Positions 1 through 9,237 of a DNA stretch of 33,715 nt are shown here, in pieces. A model generated the notes under the pieces. It made no database searches and was not told the DNA's origin. It saw only the letters and a program-made list of their open reading frames with translations. Each line of letters opens with the position of its first letter. Position 1 is the stretch's first letter. This DNA is from UKL13-2 sp044346745 (GTDB lineage Bacteria; Pseudomonadota; Gammaproteobacteria; Burkholderiales; Usitatibacteraceae): assembly GCA_044346745.1 (NCBI GenBank), contig JBIIYQ010000021.1, positions 1 through 33,715 on the forward strand, given 5' to 3'. The position numbers and the translations under genes are program-made.

Positions 1-776
1 CGGTGGCAGCCGCTCGAATCGCCGCCAGAGAAATGGGCTTCAAAGTTGTTGGCATCGGCACTTACAGCCGCGAGTTTGCGCGTGACATACGCGAGGCCGC
101 AAAGTTGTATGACGTCGAGCCGTTGATTTCTGATGACTACTTGGAAGTCGAAGCGCGTATCGCCGAATTGCAGCCTGAGCTTGTCCTCGGCACACAAATG
201 GAGCGGCATATCGCCAAACGTCTTGGCGTTCCTTGTGCGGTCATTTCCGCTCCAGTCCACGTACAAGATTTCCCTGCTCGTTATGCGCCGCAAATGGGCT
301 TTGAGGGCGCCAACGTCATTTTTGATACTTGGGTCCATCCGCTGATGATGGGCCTCGAGGAACATCTACTTGGCATGTTCCGCGAAGACTTCGAATTTCA
401 TGATGATGCAGGGTCGTCACACCTTTCACATCTCGGCGCTAGTAAAGGAAAAGCAGAAACAAAACCCCAGCAAGAGCGAACTATTTCAGCCACAAATGCT
501 CCAAATAGCCCGCCAATAGGCGTTATTGGCGATTCTGCGACCGTGACTGTCACCGCCACGGCGCGTAGTGACAACAACCCGGCTGGCACACCGACCGCAG
601 CAAACGGCCCATGGGTTGCTGTATGGGATGCAGATGCAGAAAAAGAGCTCGGCAAGATTCCATTTTTTGTTCGCGGCAAAGCTCGCCGGAATACCGAACG
701 ATTTGCGCAAGAACGCGCGGTAGCACCAATTACGGTAGAGACACTCTATGATGCTAAAGCTCACTTCGGTCGCTGA
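1..776 (+). CDS. bchB: Light-independent protochlorophyllide reductase subunit B, 3' part
   Basis: C-terminal part of BchB, the catalytic partner of BchN in the dark-operative reductase that reduces ring D of protochlorophyllide to chlorophyllide a. The 5' end lies outside the window; the visible 257 residues are open from the first bases. Family hallmarks are PVHVQDFPARYAPQMGFEGA, then EEHLLGMFREDFEFHDDAG, and a C-terminal domain with GKIPFFVRGKARRNTERFA and ITVETLYDAKAHF. Between these blocks lies a low-complexity Ser/Thr/Ala/Pro/Asn-rich linker of about 75 residues; this linker is variable in the family and looks long here. The gene overlaps the bchH start by 29 bp, so the two are translationally linked. 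BchL, which donates electrons to it, is encoded two genes downstream. Identification is firm; the N-terminal residues cannot be judged. Confidence 0.96.
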   Translation, partial: VAAARIAAREMGFKVVGIGTYSREFARDIREAAKLYDVEPLISDDYLEVEARIAELQPELVLGTQMERHIAKRLGVPCAVISAPVHVQDFPARYAPQMGFEGANVIFDTWVHPLMMGLEEHLLGMFREDFEFHDDAGSSHLSHLGASKGKAETKPQQERTISATNAPNSPPIGVIGDSATVTVTATARSDNNPAGTPTAANGPWVAVWDADAEKELGKIPFFVRGKARRNTERFAQERAVAPITVETLYDAKAHFGR

Positions 777-3700
777 TCCGAAGCCCGTACCCAATGGCGG
801 GACGCCTATCCGCGTCACGTTGGTGACGATGGATAGTCACCTCGCCAATGCGGCGGAGCGCGCGCATCGAAAGCTCGTCAAAACCATGCCCGGACTATCG
901 TTTACCGTTCATGCCGCAGCCGAGTGGAGTGACGATTCCAAAGCGATTAGCCGCTGCACCGCAGATATTGCAAGTGCAGACATCGTGATCGCCACCATGT
1001 TGTTTTTGGAAGACCATTTCCTTCCGGTGTTACCCGCCCTTAAAGCGCGGCGTGAGCAATGCGACGCCATGGTTTGCATCATGTCGGCACCGGAAGTCTC
1101 CAAACTCACCCGTATGGGCAAGCTGGATATGCATGCCCCCGCCACCGGGGCGATGGCATTTCTCAAGAAACTCCGTGGTAAACCGAGCGATGGTGCGAAT
1201 AAAGGCGGCTCCGGCACGGCCGGTGCGAAGCAGATGAGAATGCTGCGTCGCCTGCCAAAGATTCTTCGTTTTATTCCCGGAACCGCACAGGACCTGCGCG
1301 CGTTTTTCCTGACCATGCAGTACTGGTTAGCGGGCTCTGAAGAAAACGTTGGCAGCATGGTTCACTTCCTCGTTGATCGGTATGCGGCCGGGCCACGAAA
1401 ATCTCTTCAAGGCTTGGCAAACGTAGCAGAACCGGTGGAATACCCTGAAGTCGGCGTGTATCACCCGAAAATGAAACACAGTACCGCCGTTGGCAGAATG
1501 GCACTTTCAGTCGACGCCCTACCAAGTTTTGCCACCGCCGGCAAACGCGGTACGGTCGGACTGCTGCTGATGCGATCATATGTCCTCGCCGGCAATGCAG
1601 ACCACTATGATGGTGTCATCACGGCGTTAGAAGCGCGCGGCCTGAGCGTGATCCCAGCGTTTGCAACCGGCCTCGATGGCCGTCCTGCGATTGATGCGTT
1701 TTTTATGAAAGACGGCCGCCCGACGATTGACGCAATAGTGTCACTCACGGGTTTTTCGCTGGTTGGTGGCCCCGCCTACAACGACGCCAAGGCGGCCGAA
1801 GAAGTTCTAGCAAAGCTTGATGTTCCCTATTTAGCTGTCCACCCGGTGGAGTTCCAAACGCTGGATCAATGGGGTGGTTCGCACCGCGGTTTGATGCCGG
1901 TGGAATCGACCATCATGGTTGCGATTCCCGAACTCGACGGTGCCACCGGCTCGATGGTGTTTGGCGGTCGGGGCAGCTCGCAGCAAATTGCGTGTACTGG
2001 CTGTTCACATGCGTGCAAGTTCACGAACGTCGCGGACACCCACGACATGCACAGTTGCATTGAACGGGCTGACCGACTTGCCTCACGTGTTGGTAAGTTG
2101 GTTGATTTACGCCGCTCCGAACGCGCCAATCGCAAAGTGGCTGCGGTGATATTCAATTTCCCACCGAACGCCGGCGCAACTGGTACGGCGGCGTTTTTGT
2201 CGGTCTTCGAGTCGCTCTACAACACGTTGTCTGCATTAAAGCGTGAAGGCTACACGGTGGACATGCCGGCATCTGTGGATGCACTTCGTGAATCACTCAT
2301 CACCGGCAATGCCGCTCGCTTCGGCGCAATGGCAAACGTACATGCGCGGATCGCTACTGATGATCACGTCCGCCGTGAAGAGCATCTGAAAGAAATTGAA
2401 GCGCAATGGGGTTCCGCACCAGGCAAGCAGCAAAGCGATGGCAGCAGCATTTTCATTCTTGGCGAGTGCTTCGGTAACGTCTTTGTGGGCATTCAGCCTG
2501 CGTTTGGTTACGAAGGTGATCCAATGCGCTTGCTGTTCGAGAGCGGCTTTGCGCCGACACACGCGTTTTCCGCCTTCTACCGCTGGCTTCGCGAAGACTT
2601 CGGTGCGAATGCCGTACTTCATTTCGGCACCCACGGTGCGTTGGAATTCATGCCTGGCAAGCAGGCGGGAATGTCCGCCAATTGCTGGCCGGATCGTCTG
2701 ATTCGCGATTTGCCAAACATGTATCTATATGCGTCTAACAATCCATCAGAGGGAACCATCGCCAAACGTCGCGCTGCCGCAACGCTGATCAGCTACCTGA
2801 CACCGCCAGTGGCGCAGGCCGGCCTTTACAAAGGTCTGGTAGAACTCAAGGACGTGCTAGAGCGATATCGCGGCCTTGAACCCGAAGCTCAGCACGAGCG
2901 CGCCGAACTTGCGGTAATGATTCAAATGCAAGCCGCTGAATTGCAGTTAGTTGCGGCAGAGCCGCTTTGGACAGCTGATACTGAAACACAGATTTGTCGA
3001 CTCAGTGAAGCGGTTTTGGAGCTCGAATACACACTTATCCCGTACGGACTGCACGTCGTTGGCAACGCGCCAACGCCACCAGAGCGCGTCGACCTCCTGC
3101 TCTCCTTTGCGGAGGCATCGTTTAATGCGCGCCCTGAGCGTCAGGTAGTTGAAGCCCTGGTCGCGGGCAGCACGATCGAGTATGCCCTCTCGCTGGGCCA
3201 GTCAGTGCCTGCCTCACAAACGCTCGAGCTACTTGAAAGCTTACAAAAGACAGATCGCTTGATCGAAAAAGATCACGAGATTGATGGCATCTTGCGCGCT
3301 CTTGATGGTCGCTTCTTGCGTCCTGCGCCCGGCGGCGATTTGTTGCGCACACCGGCGATCTTGCCGACCGGTCGTAATCTGCATGGCTTTGACCCGTTCC
3401 GCATCCCCAGCGCCTATGCCGTTCAGGACGGTGCCCGTCAAGCTGAACGTTTACTGCAAAAGCATCTTGCCGACGGCCACCGCTTCCCTGAATCCATCGC
3501 GATGGTCTTGTGGGGAACCGACAACCTGAAGAGTGAAGGTGGCCCGATCGGGCAGGCGCTTGCGCTGATGGGGGCCAAACCGCGATTTGATAGTTATGGC
3601 CGTCTTGCTGGCGCTGAGTTGATTCCACTTGAAACGCTCGGCAGAGCGCGTGTCGATGTTGTCATCACGCTCTCCGGCATTTTTCGCGACCTGCTCCCGC

Positions 3701-4611
3701 TACAGATCAAGCTTCTCGCGGAAGCGGCATTTCTCGCGGCGAGCGCAGACGAACCGTGCGACCAAAACTTCATTCGCAAACATACGCTGGCATATGTTGC
3801 CGAGCACGGTGGCGATATTGAAGCCGCCTCACTGCGCGTTTTCGGCAATGCAGACGGTGCCTACGGAGCAAACATCGGAAGTCTTATCGACAACAGCCGC
3901 TGGGAAAACGGCGACGAACTCGCCGAAACCTTCAGTCGTCGCAAGGGATTCGCCTACGGACGAGCCGGCAAACCGGTCCAACAAGCCGCGCTGCTGCAAA
4001 GCGTGCTATCCAATGTTGATCTCGCCTACCAAAACCTCGACTCTGTCGAGCTCGGTGTGACTACTATCGACACCTACTTCGACACGCTCGGCGGCATCAG
4101 TCGCGCCATCAAACGCGCCAAAGGCGCTAACGCAGAAGTCGCGCCGGTCTATATCGGCGACCAGACCCGCGATAGTTTTGGTGGCGGCACCGTGCGCACC
4201 CTGACTGATCAAGTCGCACTCGAAACACGCACGCGTATGCTGAATCCAAAATGGTATGAAGGCATGCTCAAACACGGCTACGAAGGTGTACGCCAAATTG
4301 AAGTGCATATCACCAACACCATGGGGTGGTCTGCAACCACAGGTCAAGTGCAGCCATGGGTGTACCAACAGCTGAGCGAAACCTTCATGCTCGATCCGGA
4401 GATGCGTGATCGCCTGGCCAAACTCAATCCAACCGCCTCCGCACGTGTGGCAAATCGCCTGCTTGAAGCATCACAACGCCAATACTGGAAACCAGACGCC
4501 GCAATGCTCGAAGCGTTGCAGCGGGCTGGTGAAGAACTGGAAGACCGTCTCGAAGGCGTTTTTGAATCAACCGACAAACCCGCAATACCGCTACAGCGCG
4601 CGGCGGCCTGA
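748..4611 (+). CDS. bchH: Magnesium chelatase subunit H
   Basis: Large porphyrin-binding subunit of Mg-chelatase (1287 aa). It inserts Mg2+ into protoporphyrin IX with ATP hydrolysis by BchI/BchD, which are not encoded in the window. Recognisable CobN/BchH blocks are AVIFNFPPNAGATGTAAF, FHFGTHGALEFMPGKQ-like (LHFGTHGALEFMPGKQAGMS), NPSEGTIAKRRAAATLISY and WGTDNLKSEGGPIGQALALMG. A Cys/His-rich patch (Cys416, Cys419, Cys423, His435, Cys437) could bind a metal or cluster; its role is inferred, not shown. The start is the first of two adjacent ATG codons inside the bchB end (751 is the alternative). The gene is followed 21 bp later by bchL with a GGA-containing ribosome site. Length is slightly above the usual 1200-1250 residues. 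Confidence 0.97.
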   Translation: MMLKLTSVADPKPVPNGGTPIRVTLVTMDSHLANAAERAHRKLVKTMPGLSFTVHAAAEWSDDSKAISRCTADIASADIVIATMLFLEDHFLPVLPALKARREQCDAMVCIMSAPEVSKLTRMGKLDMHAPATGAMAFLKKLRGKPSDGANKGGSGTAGAKQMRMLRRLPKILRFIPGTAQDLRAFFLTMQYWLAGSEENVGSMVHFLVDRYAAGPRKSLQGLANVAEPVEYPEVGVYHPKMKHSTAVGRMALSVDALPSFATAGKRGTVGLLLMRSYVLAGNADHYDGVITALEARGLSVIPAFATGLDGRPAIDAFFMKDGRPTIDAIVSLTGFSLVGGPAYNDAKAAEEVLAKLDVPYLAVHPVEFQTLDQWGGSHRGLMPVESTIMVAIPELDGATGSMVFGGRGSSQQIACTGCSHACKFTNVADTHDMHSCIERADRLASRVGKLVDLRRSERANRKVAAVIFNFPPNAGATGTAAFLSVFESLYNTLSALKREGYTVDMPASVDALRESLITGNAARFGAMANVHARIATDDHVRREEHLKEIEAQWGSAPGKQQSDGSSIFILGECFGNVFVGIQPAFGYEGDPMRLLFESGFAPTHAFSAFYRWLREDFGANAVLHFGTHGALEFMPGKQAGMSANCWPDRLIRDLPNMYLYASNNPSEGTIAKRRAAATLISYLTPPVAQAGLYKGLVELKDVLERYRGLEPEAQHERAELAVMIQMQAAELQLVAAEPLWTADTETQICRLSEAVLELEYTLIPYGLHVVGNAPTPPERVDLLLSFAEASFNARPERQVVEALVAGSTIEYALSLGQSVPASQTLELLESLQKTDRLIEKDHEIDGILRALDGRFLRPAPGGDLLRTPAILPTGRNLHGFDPFRIPSAYAVQDGARQAERLLQKHLADGHRFPESIAMVLWGTDNLKSEGGPIGQALALMGAKPRFDSYGRLAGAELIPLETLGRARVDVVITLSGIFRDLLPLQIKLLAEAAFLAASADEPCDQNFIRKHTLAYVAEHGGDIEAASLRVFGNADGAYGANIGSLIDNSRWENGDELAETFSRRKGFAYGRAGKPVQQAALLQSVLSNVDLAYQNLDSVELGVTTIDTYFDTLGGISRAIKRAKGANAEVAPVYIGDQTRDSFGGGTVRTLTDQVALETRTRMLNPKWYEGMLKHGYEGVRQIEVHITNTMGWSATTGQVQPWVYQQLSETFMLDPEMRDRLAKLNPTASARVANRLLEASQRQYWKPDAAMLEALQRAGEELEDRLEGVFESTDKPAIPLQRAAA

Positions 4612-4632
4612 ATCCCCCACTAAGGAACTCCT

Positions 4633-5559
4633 ATGAGTGTAGCAACCGTACCGTTCTCTGATATCAAGCGCGCAGATGGCACCAGTCTCCCTAAACGGCC
4701 CGACGGTGACGGCAGTGTCCAGGTTCAACTTGACCCGAACCTCAAAATTGGCAATGCCAAAGTTTTTGCCGTCTACGGCAAGGGTGGTATCGGTAAAAGC
4801 ACGACGTCGTCCAACCTGTCGGTTGCGTTCTCAAAACTCGGCAAACGTGTTCTGCAAATCGGCTGCGACCCAAAACATGATTCAACATTTACCCTGACCA
4901 AGAAATTAATGCCGACCGTGATTGATGTTCTTGAGTCTGTGGATTTCCACTCGGAAGAACTCCGCGTAGAAGACTTCGTCTATGAAGGCTACAACGGGGT
5001 GATGTGTGTTGAAGCAGGCGGTCCACCGGCGGGTACCGGCTGCGGCGGTTACGTCGTCGGCCAAACGGTGAAGCTACTGAAGGAACATCATCTTCTTGAA
5101 GACACCGATGTTGTGATCTTCGACGTCTTGGGTGACGTCGTATGTGGCGGTTTTGCGGCTCCACTTCAACACGCCGATCGCGCACTGATTGTTACCGCAA
5201 ATGACTTCGACTCGATCTTTGCGATGAACCGCATCGTGGCGGCGATCCAAGCCAAGTCAAAAAACTACAACGTCCGGTTGGGTGGTGTGATCGCGAACCG
5301 CAGCAGGGACACGGACCAGATCGATAAGTTCAACGACGTCATCGGCCTGAAAACCATGGCGCAGTTTCCAGATCTCGATGTCATCCGCCGCAGCCGCTTG
5401 AAAAAAGCAACTCTATTCGAAATGGAAGACTCACCTGAGTTGCGTGCAGTACAAGACGAGTACCTTCGTTTGGCGGCAAAACTCTGGGCAGGCACCGATC
5501 CATTACACGCCATGCCAATGAAAGACCGCGATATCTTTGACTTGTTGGGATTCGATTAA
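4633..5559 (+). CDS. bchL: Light-independent protochlorophyllide reductase iron-sulfur ATP-binding protein
   Basis: NifH-like ATPase (308 aa) that passes electrons to BchNB during ring D reduction. The P-loop GKGGIGKS lies at residues 49-56, followed by the switch region IGCDPKHDST. The two cysteines that bridge the dimer's 4Fe-4S cluster are seen as Cys137 (in TGCGG) and Cys171 (in VVCGG). The N-terminus carries a charged extension of about 40 residues before the core, as in many proteobacterial BchL. The ATG is preceded by AAGGAACTC. The stop overlaps the bchM start (TAATG). It differs from BchX further along the window by PKHDST in place of PKSDTT and by its operon position. Confidence 0.98.
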   Translation: MSVATVPFSDIKRADGTSLPKRPDGDGSVQVQLDPNLKIGNAKVFAVYGKGGIGKSTTSSNLSVAFSKLGKRVLQIGCDPKHDSTFTLTKKLMPTVIDVLESVDFHSEELRVEDFVYEGYNGVMCVEAGGPPAGTGCGGYVVGQTVKLLKEHHLLEDTDVVIFDVLGDVVCGGFAAPLQHADRALIVTANDFDSIFAMNRIVAAIQAKSKNYNVRLGGVIANRSRDTDQIDKFNDVIGLKTMAQFPDLDVIRRSRLKKATLFEMEDSPELRAVQDEYLRLAAKLWAGTDPLHAMPMKDRDIFDLLGFD

Positions 5560-6266
5560 TGTCTGACATCTCCTATCAACAACGCCGGGGTGAGATCGAA
5601 CACTACTTCGATCGGACTGCGGTCGATGCTTGGAAGAAACTCACGTCTGATGCGCCGGTAGGCAAGATCCGTGCGACGGTACGCGCCGGACGCGATGAGA
5701 TGCGTAGTACGCTGTTGGGATGGCTGCCACAAAACCTCGAAGGTGCCCGCATCCTCGACGCAGGCTGCGGAACAGGTGCATTGGCAGTTGAGGCGGCACA
5801 TCGCGGTGCAAGTGTTGTCGCCATTGACCTATCCCCCACGCTTGTCGATCTCGCACGTGACCGTGCACCGACACAATTCGCCAATCAATTGGGCAAGATT
5901 GAGTTCAGAGCTGGCGACATGCTCGATCCTGCCCTAGGCAAGTTTGATCACGTCATCGGCATGGACTCCGTCATCCACTATGACACCGGCGATGTGGTCA
6001 AGGTGCTCGAAGGGTTAGCCGCGCGCACTCGCGGCAGTATTCTTTTTACCTACGCACCGAGCAACCCATTTCTCGAGGTGATGATTGCGGTCGGCCGGTT
6101 ATTGCCGCGCAAGGATCGCGCACCATGGATATCGCCGATTGCGACCAAACGTCTGCACAAGTTGTTACTGGCCAGTGACTCGATGGCCGAGTGGAATACC
6201 GGCCGTACAAAACGTGTTTCACGCGGCTTTTACACCTCCCAGGCATTGGAGCTGGTTCGCGCATGA
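5559..6266 (+). CDS. bchM: Magnesium-protoporphyrin IX O-methyltransferase
   Basis: SAM-dependent methyltransferase (235 aa) that methylates the C13 propionate of Mg-protoporphyrin IX, the step between Mg-chelatase and the cyclase. SAM-binding motif I, LDAGCGTG, is at residues 66-73. Family blocks are the N-terminal RRGEIEHYFDRTAVDAWKKL, a second acidic motif VVAIDLSPTLVDLA and the C-terminal TKRVSRGFYTSQALELVR. It begins inside the bchL stop codon and ends in a 4-bp overlap with lhaA, so it is mid-operon with no room for its own promoter. Length is typical. Confidence 0.97.
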   Translation: MSDISYQQRRGEIEHYFDRTAVDAWKKLTSDAPVGKIRATVRAGRDEMRSTLLGWLPQNLEGARILDAGCGTGALAVEAAHRGASVVAIDLSPTLVDLARDRAPTQFANQLGKIEFRAGDMLDPALGKFDHVIGMDSVIHYDTGDVVKVLEGLAARTRGSILFTYAPSNPFLEVMIAVGRLLPRKDRAPWISPIATKRLHKLLLASDSMAEWNTGRTKRVSRGFYTSQALELVRA

Positions 6267-7732
6267 AAATCCTGCCGCTCAAGTCGATTAATGACAAGAT
6301 GAGTCGCGGCTGGCAGTACGCCAGCAGCGAATGCTTGCCATTTGCCGACGCGGCAACCAAAGAACTGCCGCTAGGGCGGTTGTTGCGGCTCTCGTTGTTC
6401 CAGGTCACCGTTGGCATGGCTACCGCTTTGCTAGTGGGAACACTGAACCGCGTCATGATTGTCGAACTCGGCGTCTCGGCCTGGTTGGTATCTCTGATGA
6501 TTGCCCTGCCCTTGTTGTTCGCCCCCTTCCGCGCGCTGGTCGGGTTCAAGTCAGACACCCACCGCTCAATACTGGGCTGGAGGCGAGTCCCATACATTTG
6601 GTTTGGCAGCCTCATCCAGTTTGGCGGACTCGCCATCATGCCATTCGCATTGCTAATTCTCTCAGGCGACTCGCAAGGCCCAATCGTGGTCGGACATATT
6701 GGCGCGGCACTCGCATTCTTGATGATTGGTGCGGGACTTCACACCACCCAGACGGCGGGTTTGGCGCTTGCGACCGACCTAGCGACGCCTGAATCACGGC
6801 CGCGCGTTGTCGCTCTGATGTACGTTATGCTGTTGGTTGGACTGGTGTTGAGTTCCTTTGCTTTTAGTTACTTCCTTGAAAACTTCAGCGCCATACGTCT
6901 GATCAAGGTTATTCAGGGTGCTGCGGTTGTGACCATGGTGTTAAACGTGATCGCGCTTTGGAAACAGGAGCCGAGAGTTCCTCGGCAGGCTAACGGTACC
7001 GAGGAAAAGTCGCCGACATTCAGACAGGTCTGGGAGATTTTCCGCCATGAGCCAGGCGCGATTCGGCTGCTGGCAGCGGTAGGTTTCGGCACCGCCGCAT
7101 TCAACATGCAAGACATCATCCTGGAACCATACGGCGGCGAGATACTCGGACTCAGCGTGTCGGCAACTTCGATGCTGACGGCGATTCAGGCGGTAGGTTC
7201 GCTGGCGGCATTTGCGATTGCGGCGAAACTGCTGAGTGGCCAAACAAATCCGCATAGACTCGCGGCCTGCGGCGTGTTGATTGGTGTGGTCGCGCTGTGC
7301 CTGGTCATTTTTTCTGCGCCGATGGCCTCTCCCAATGTCTTTCGCCTCGGCGCACTTCTGATCGGCTTCGGCGGCGGCCTGTTTGCAGTGGCCACACTTG
7401 CATCCGCGATGAGCGTGGAGTCACGCGGCTACACCGGTCTTGCGCTGGGCGCATGGGGAGCCGTGCAGGCAACCGCCGGCGGCCTCGCCATTGCGATCGG
7501 TGGTGCGCTTAAAGACATCATCGCGCACCACGGCGCACTCGGTTACTTGGGCGAAGTGCTCGCCCAGCCGGCTAATGCGTATGGCATGGTTTACCACATT
7601 GAAATATTCCTGTTGTTTGCGACTTTGGTCGTCATCGGTCCGATGGCACGATATAGCTTTAGTTTGCCGTCCCTACCGGGCGACAAAGATTCACAGCAAC
7701 GGAAATTTGGATTGGCCGAGTTTCCTGGCTAG
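6263..7732 (+). CDS. lhaA: LH1 assembly protein LhaA, PucC/BCD family transporter-like
   Basis: Polytopic membrane protein (489 aa, about 12 predicted helices) of the PucC/LhaA branch of the major facilitator superfamily, thought to help insert LH1 polypeptides or deliver bacteriochlorophyll to them. Family blocks are LNRVMIVELGVSAWLVSLMI, APFRALVGFKSDTHRS, GWRRVPYIWFGSLIQFGGLA, HTTQTAGLALATDLATPESR and LALGAWGAVQATAGGLAIAIGG. The ATG at 6263 is chosen because it forms an ATGA overlap with the bchM stop; an earlier in-frame ATG (6191) lies deep in bchM. The position between bchM and puhA is the standard lhaA location. A clear paralogue, pucC, lies on the other strand at 12322-13728. Confidence 0.95.
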   Translation: MKILPLKSINDKMSRGWQYASSECLPFADAATKELPLGRLLRLSLFQVTVGMATALLVGTLNRVMIVELGVSAWLVSLMIALPLLFAPFRALVGFKSDTHRSILGWRRVPYIWFGSLIQFGGLAIMPFALLILSGDSQGPIVVGHIGAALAFLMIGAGLHTTQTAGLALATDLATPESRPRVVALMYVMLLVGLVLSSFAFSYFLENFSAIRLIKVIQGAAVVTMVLNVIALWKQEPRVPRQANGTEEKSPTFRQVWEIFRHEPGAIRLLAAVGFGTAAFNMQDIILEPYGGEILGLSVSATSMLTAIQAVGSLAAFAIAAKLLSGQTNPHRLAACGVLIGVVALCLVIFSAPMASPNVFRLGALLIGFGGGLFAVATLASAMSVESRGYTGLALGAWGAVQATAGGLAIAIGGALKDIIAHHGALGYLGEVLAQPANAYGMVYHIEIFLLFATLVVIGPMARYSFSLPSLPGDKDSQQRKFGLAEFPG

Positions 7733-7786
7733 AAATAGAAACGGTTGTCAGGTGCAGTTTTCTTGCGTTACCCGAGGAGGATAAAC

Positions 7787-8554
7787 ATGGTTGGTGCAAT
7801 CACACAGTACATTGATGTCGCGCAGTTAGTTCTCTATCTATTCTGGGCGTTCTTCGCCGGCCTCATTTACTACCTTCACCAAGAGGGCAAGCGCGAGGGC
7901 TACCCCCTGGAGTCCGACATTTCTCATCGGATCAAGGTGCAAGGCTTCCCGGCGATTCCGGATGCAAAGACCTACGTGTTGCGCGACGGCACAACACGTA
8001 TTGCGCCTAATGCCGCTAACAATGGTTTCGACAAAGACCTAAAGGCCATCCCAGCCAATGCTTATCCAGGCGCACCGCTGATTCCAACCGGCAACCCAAT
8101 GCTCGATGGTGTTGGACCAGGCTCATATGCGATTCGCCCTGATATTCCGGACATGACGGTCGATCAAGAACCAAAGATTGTGCCGCTTCGGGTCGCCACC
8201 AATTTCCACCTTGAGTCGAGTGATCCCAACCCTATCGGCATGAACGTCATCGCGGGTGACGGACACGTCGCAGGTCAAATCTCAGACGTTTGGGTTGACC
8301 GCGCCGAGATCGTGATTCGTTACTTGGAAGTCAAAGTTGCGGGCAACGGGCGTACCGTACTCATCCCCAACAACTTTGCGCGCATCACCAACAAGGAAGT
8401 CAAGGTGCGTTCCATATTTGCCAAACATTTTGCAGACGTTCCAGGCACCAAGAACGCAGAAACCATCACACTGATGGAAGAAGAGCGGATCATGGCCTAC
8501 TATGGTGCAGGCACCCTCTATGCATCACCTGAGCGCGCCGAGCCGCTGCTATGA
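7787..8554 (+). CDS. puhA: Photosynthetic reaction centre H subunit
   Basis: H subunit of the type II reaction centre (255 aa). It caps the cytoplasmic face of L/M and shapes the proton path to QB. A single N-terminal transmembrane helix (about residues 11-34, rich in Leu/Phe/Tyr) is followed by GKREGYPLE, then a cytoplasmic beta-barrel domain with VATNFHLESSDPNPIGM, VAGQISDVWVDRAEIVIRYL and the C-terminal EEERIMAYYGAGTLYA. The ATG at 7787 is chosen over an in-frame upstream codon at 7745 because a strong GAGGAGG site sits seven bases before it and family N-termini start just before the helix. It ends in an ATGA overlap with puhB. Confidence 0.97.
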   Translation: MVGAITQYIDVAQLVLYLFWAFFAGLIYYLHQEGKREGYPLESDISHRIKVQGFPAIPDAKTYVLRDGTTRIAPNAANNGFDKDLKAIPANAYPGAPLIPTGNPMLDGVGPGSYAIRPDIPDMTVDQEPKIVPLRVATNFHLESSDPNPIGMNVIAGDGHVAGQISDVWVDRAEIVIRYLEVKVAGNGRTVLIPNNFARITNKEVKVRSIFAKHFADVPGTKNAETITLMEEERIMAYYGAGTLYASPERAEPLL

Positions 8555-9237
8555 GCCGTCCACTCTTCATCGTGCCGGAGCACGAATTTGAGGCGCAGCC
8601 AGGCCTACCGGAACCCCTGCCAAAGGGAGAAGTATTGCTCTGGCAAGGCTCACCCGAATGGCGGACTCTTGCAGTACAGGCATTTCACGTGCGAAAGCTT
8701 GCTGTTTATTTCGCCATTATCCTTTTGTTGCGTACTCTGTTTGTGCTGTCTGAGGGCGGCAACGTCGTCGAACTTGCCATTTCCCTGGCGATATTGACAC
8801 CACTCGCCGGCATTTCAGTCGGCCTAATGGCGTTCATGGCCTGGTTGACGGCACGCACATCCATGTACACCATTACAGATCAGCGCATCGTGATGCGCAT
8901 CGGCATCGTCCTCTCGGTGACCTTCAACCTCCCCTTCAAGTCGTTGGATAGTGTCGGCCTCAAGCGCTTTACCGACGGCACAGGCGATCTGGCTCTCACA
9001 ATTGGTGCGAAGGATCATATTGCGTACCTCCACTTGTGGCCACATGCACGCCCCTGGAAATTCGCCAAGCCTGAGCCAATGCTCCGCTCCATCGCCGAGG
9101 TTGCCACCGTAGCTAACACTCTCAGTCAGGCAATGAAGGCTGCGGCTGGCGGCGTCGCAATTACGATCAAACAAACGCAGGCTCCAGCAGCGGAAGCGAA
9201 TGGACAACAACGCGACGGATGGGCAACCGCCGCATGA
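8551..9237 (+). CDS. puhB: Photosynthetic complex assembly protein PuhB
   Basis: Membrane protein of 228 aa belonging to the PuhB family, an assembly factor for the reaction centre. It begins with the family-typical hydrophilic stretch ending LPKGEVLLWQGSPEW, then two to three hydrophobic helices (about residues 45-105), then a bacterial PH-like segment (MYTITDQRIVMRIG, LPFKSLDSVGLKRF, HLWPHARPWKFAKPEPMLRSI). The C-terminal tail is Ala/Gln-rich and poorly conserved. Both ends overlap neighbours by 4 bp (puhA upstream, puhC downstream), so expression is coupled. The assignment rests on these blocks and on the conserved puhABC order. Confidence 0.93.
   Translation: MSRPLFIVPEHEFEAQPGLPEPLPKGEVLLWQGSPEWRTLAVQAFHVRKLAVYFAIILLLRTLFVLSEGGNVVELAISLAILTPLAGISVGLMAFMAWLTARTSMYTITDQRIVMRIGIVLSVTFNLPFKSLDSVGLKRFTDGTGDLALTIGAKDHIAYLHLWPHARPWKFAKPEPMLRSIAEVATVANTLSQAMKAAAGGVAITIKQTQAPAAEANGQQRDGWATAA

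Noticed and set aside
3122..3628. A 168-residue minus-strand frame inside bchH
   Set aside because: It lies wholly antisense to a strongly conserved region of bchH and has no family resemblance; it is a codon-bias shadow.
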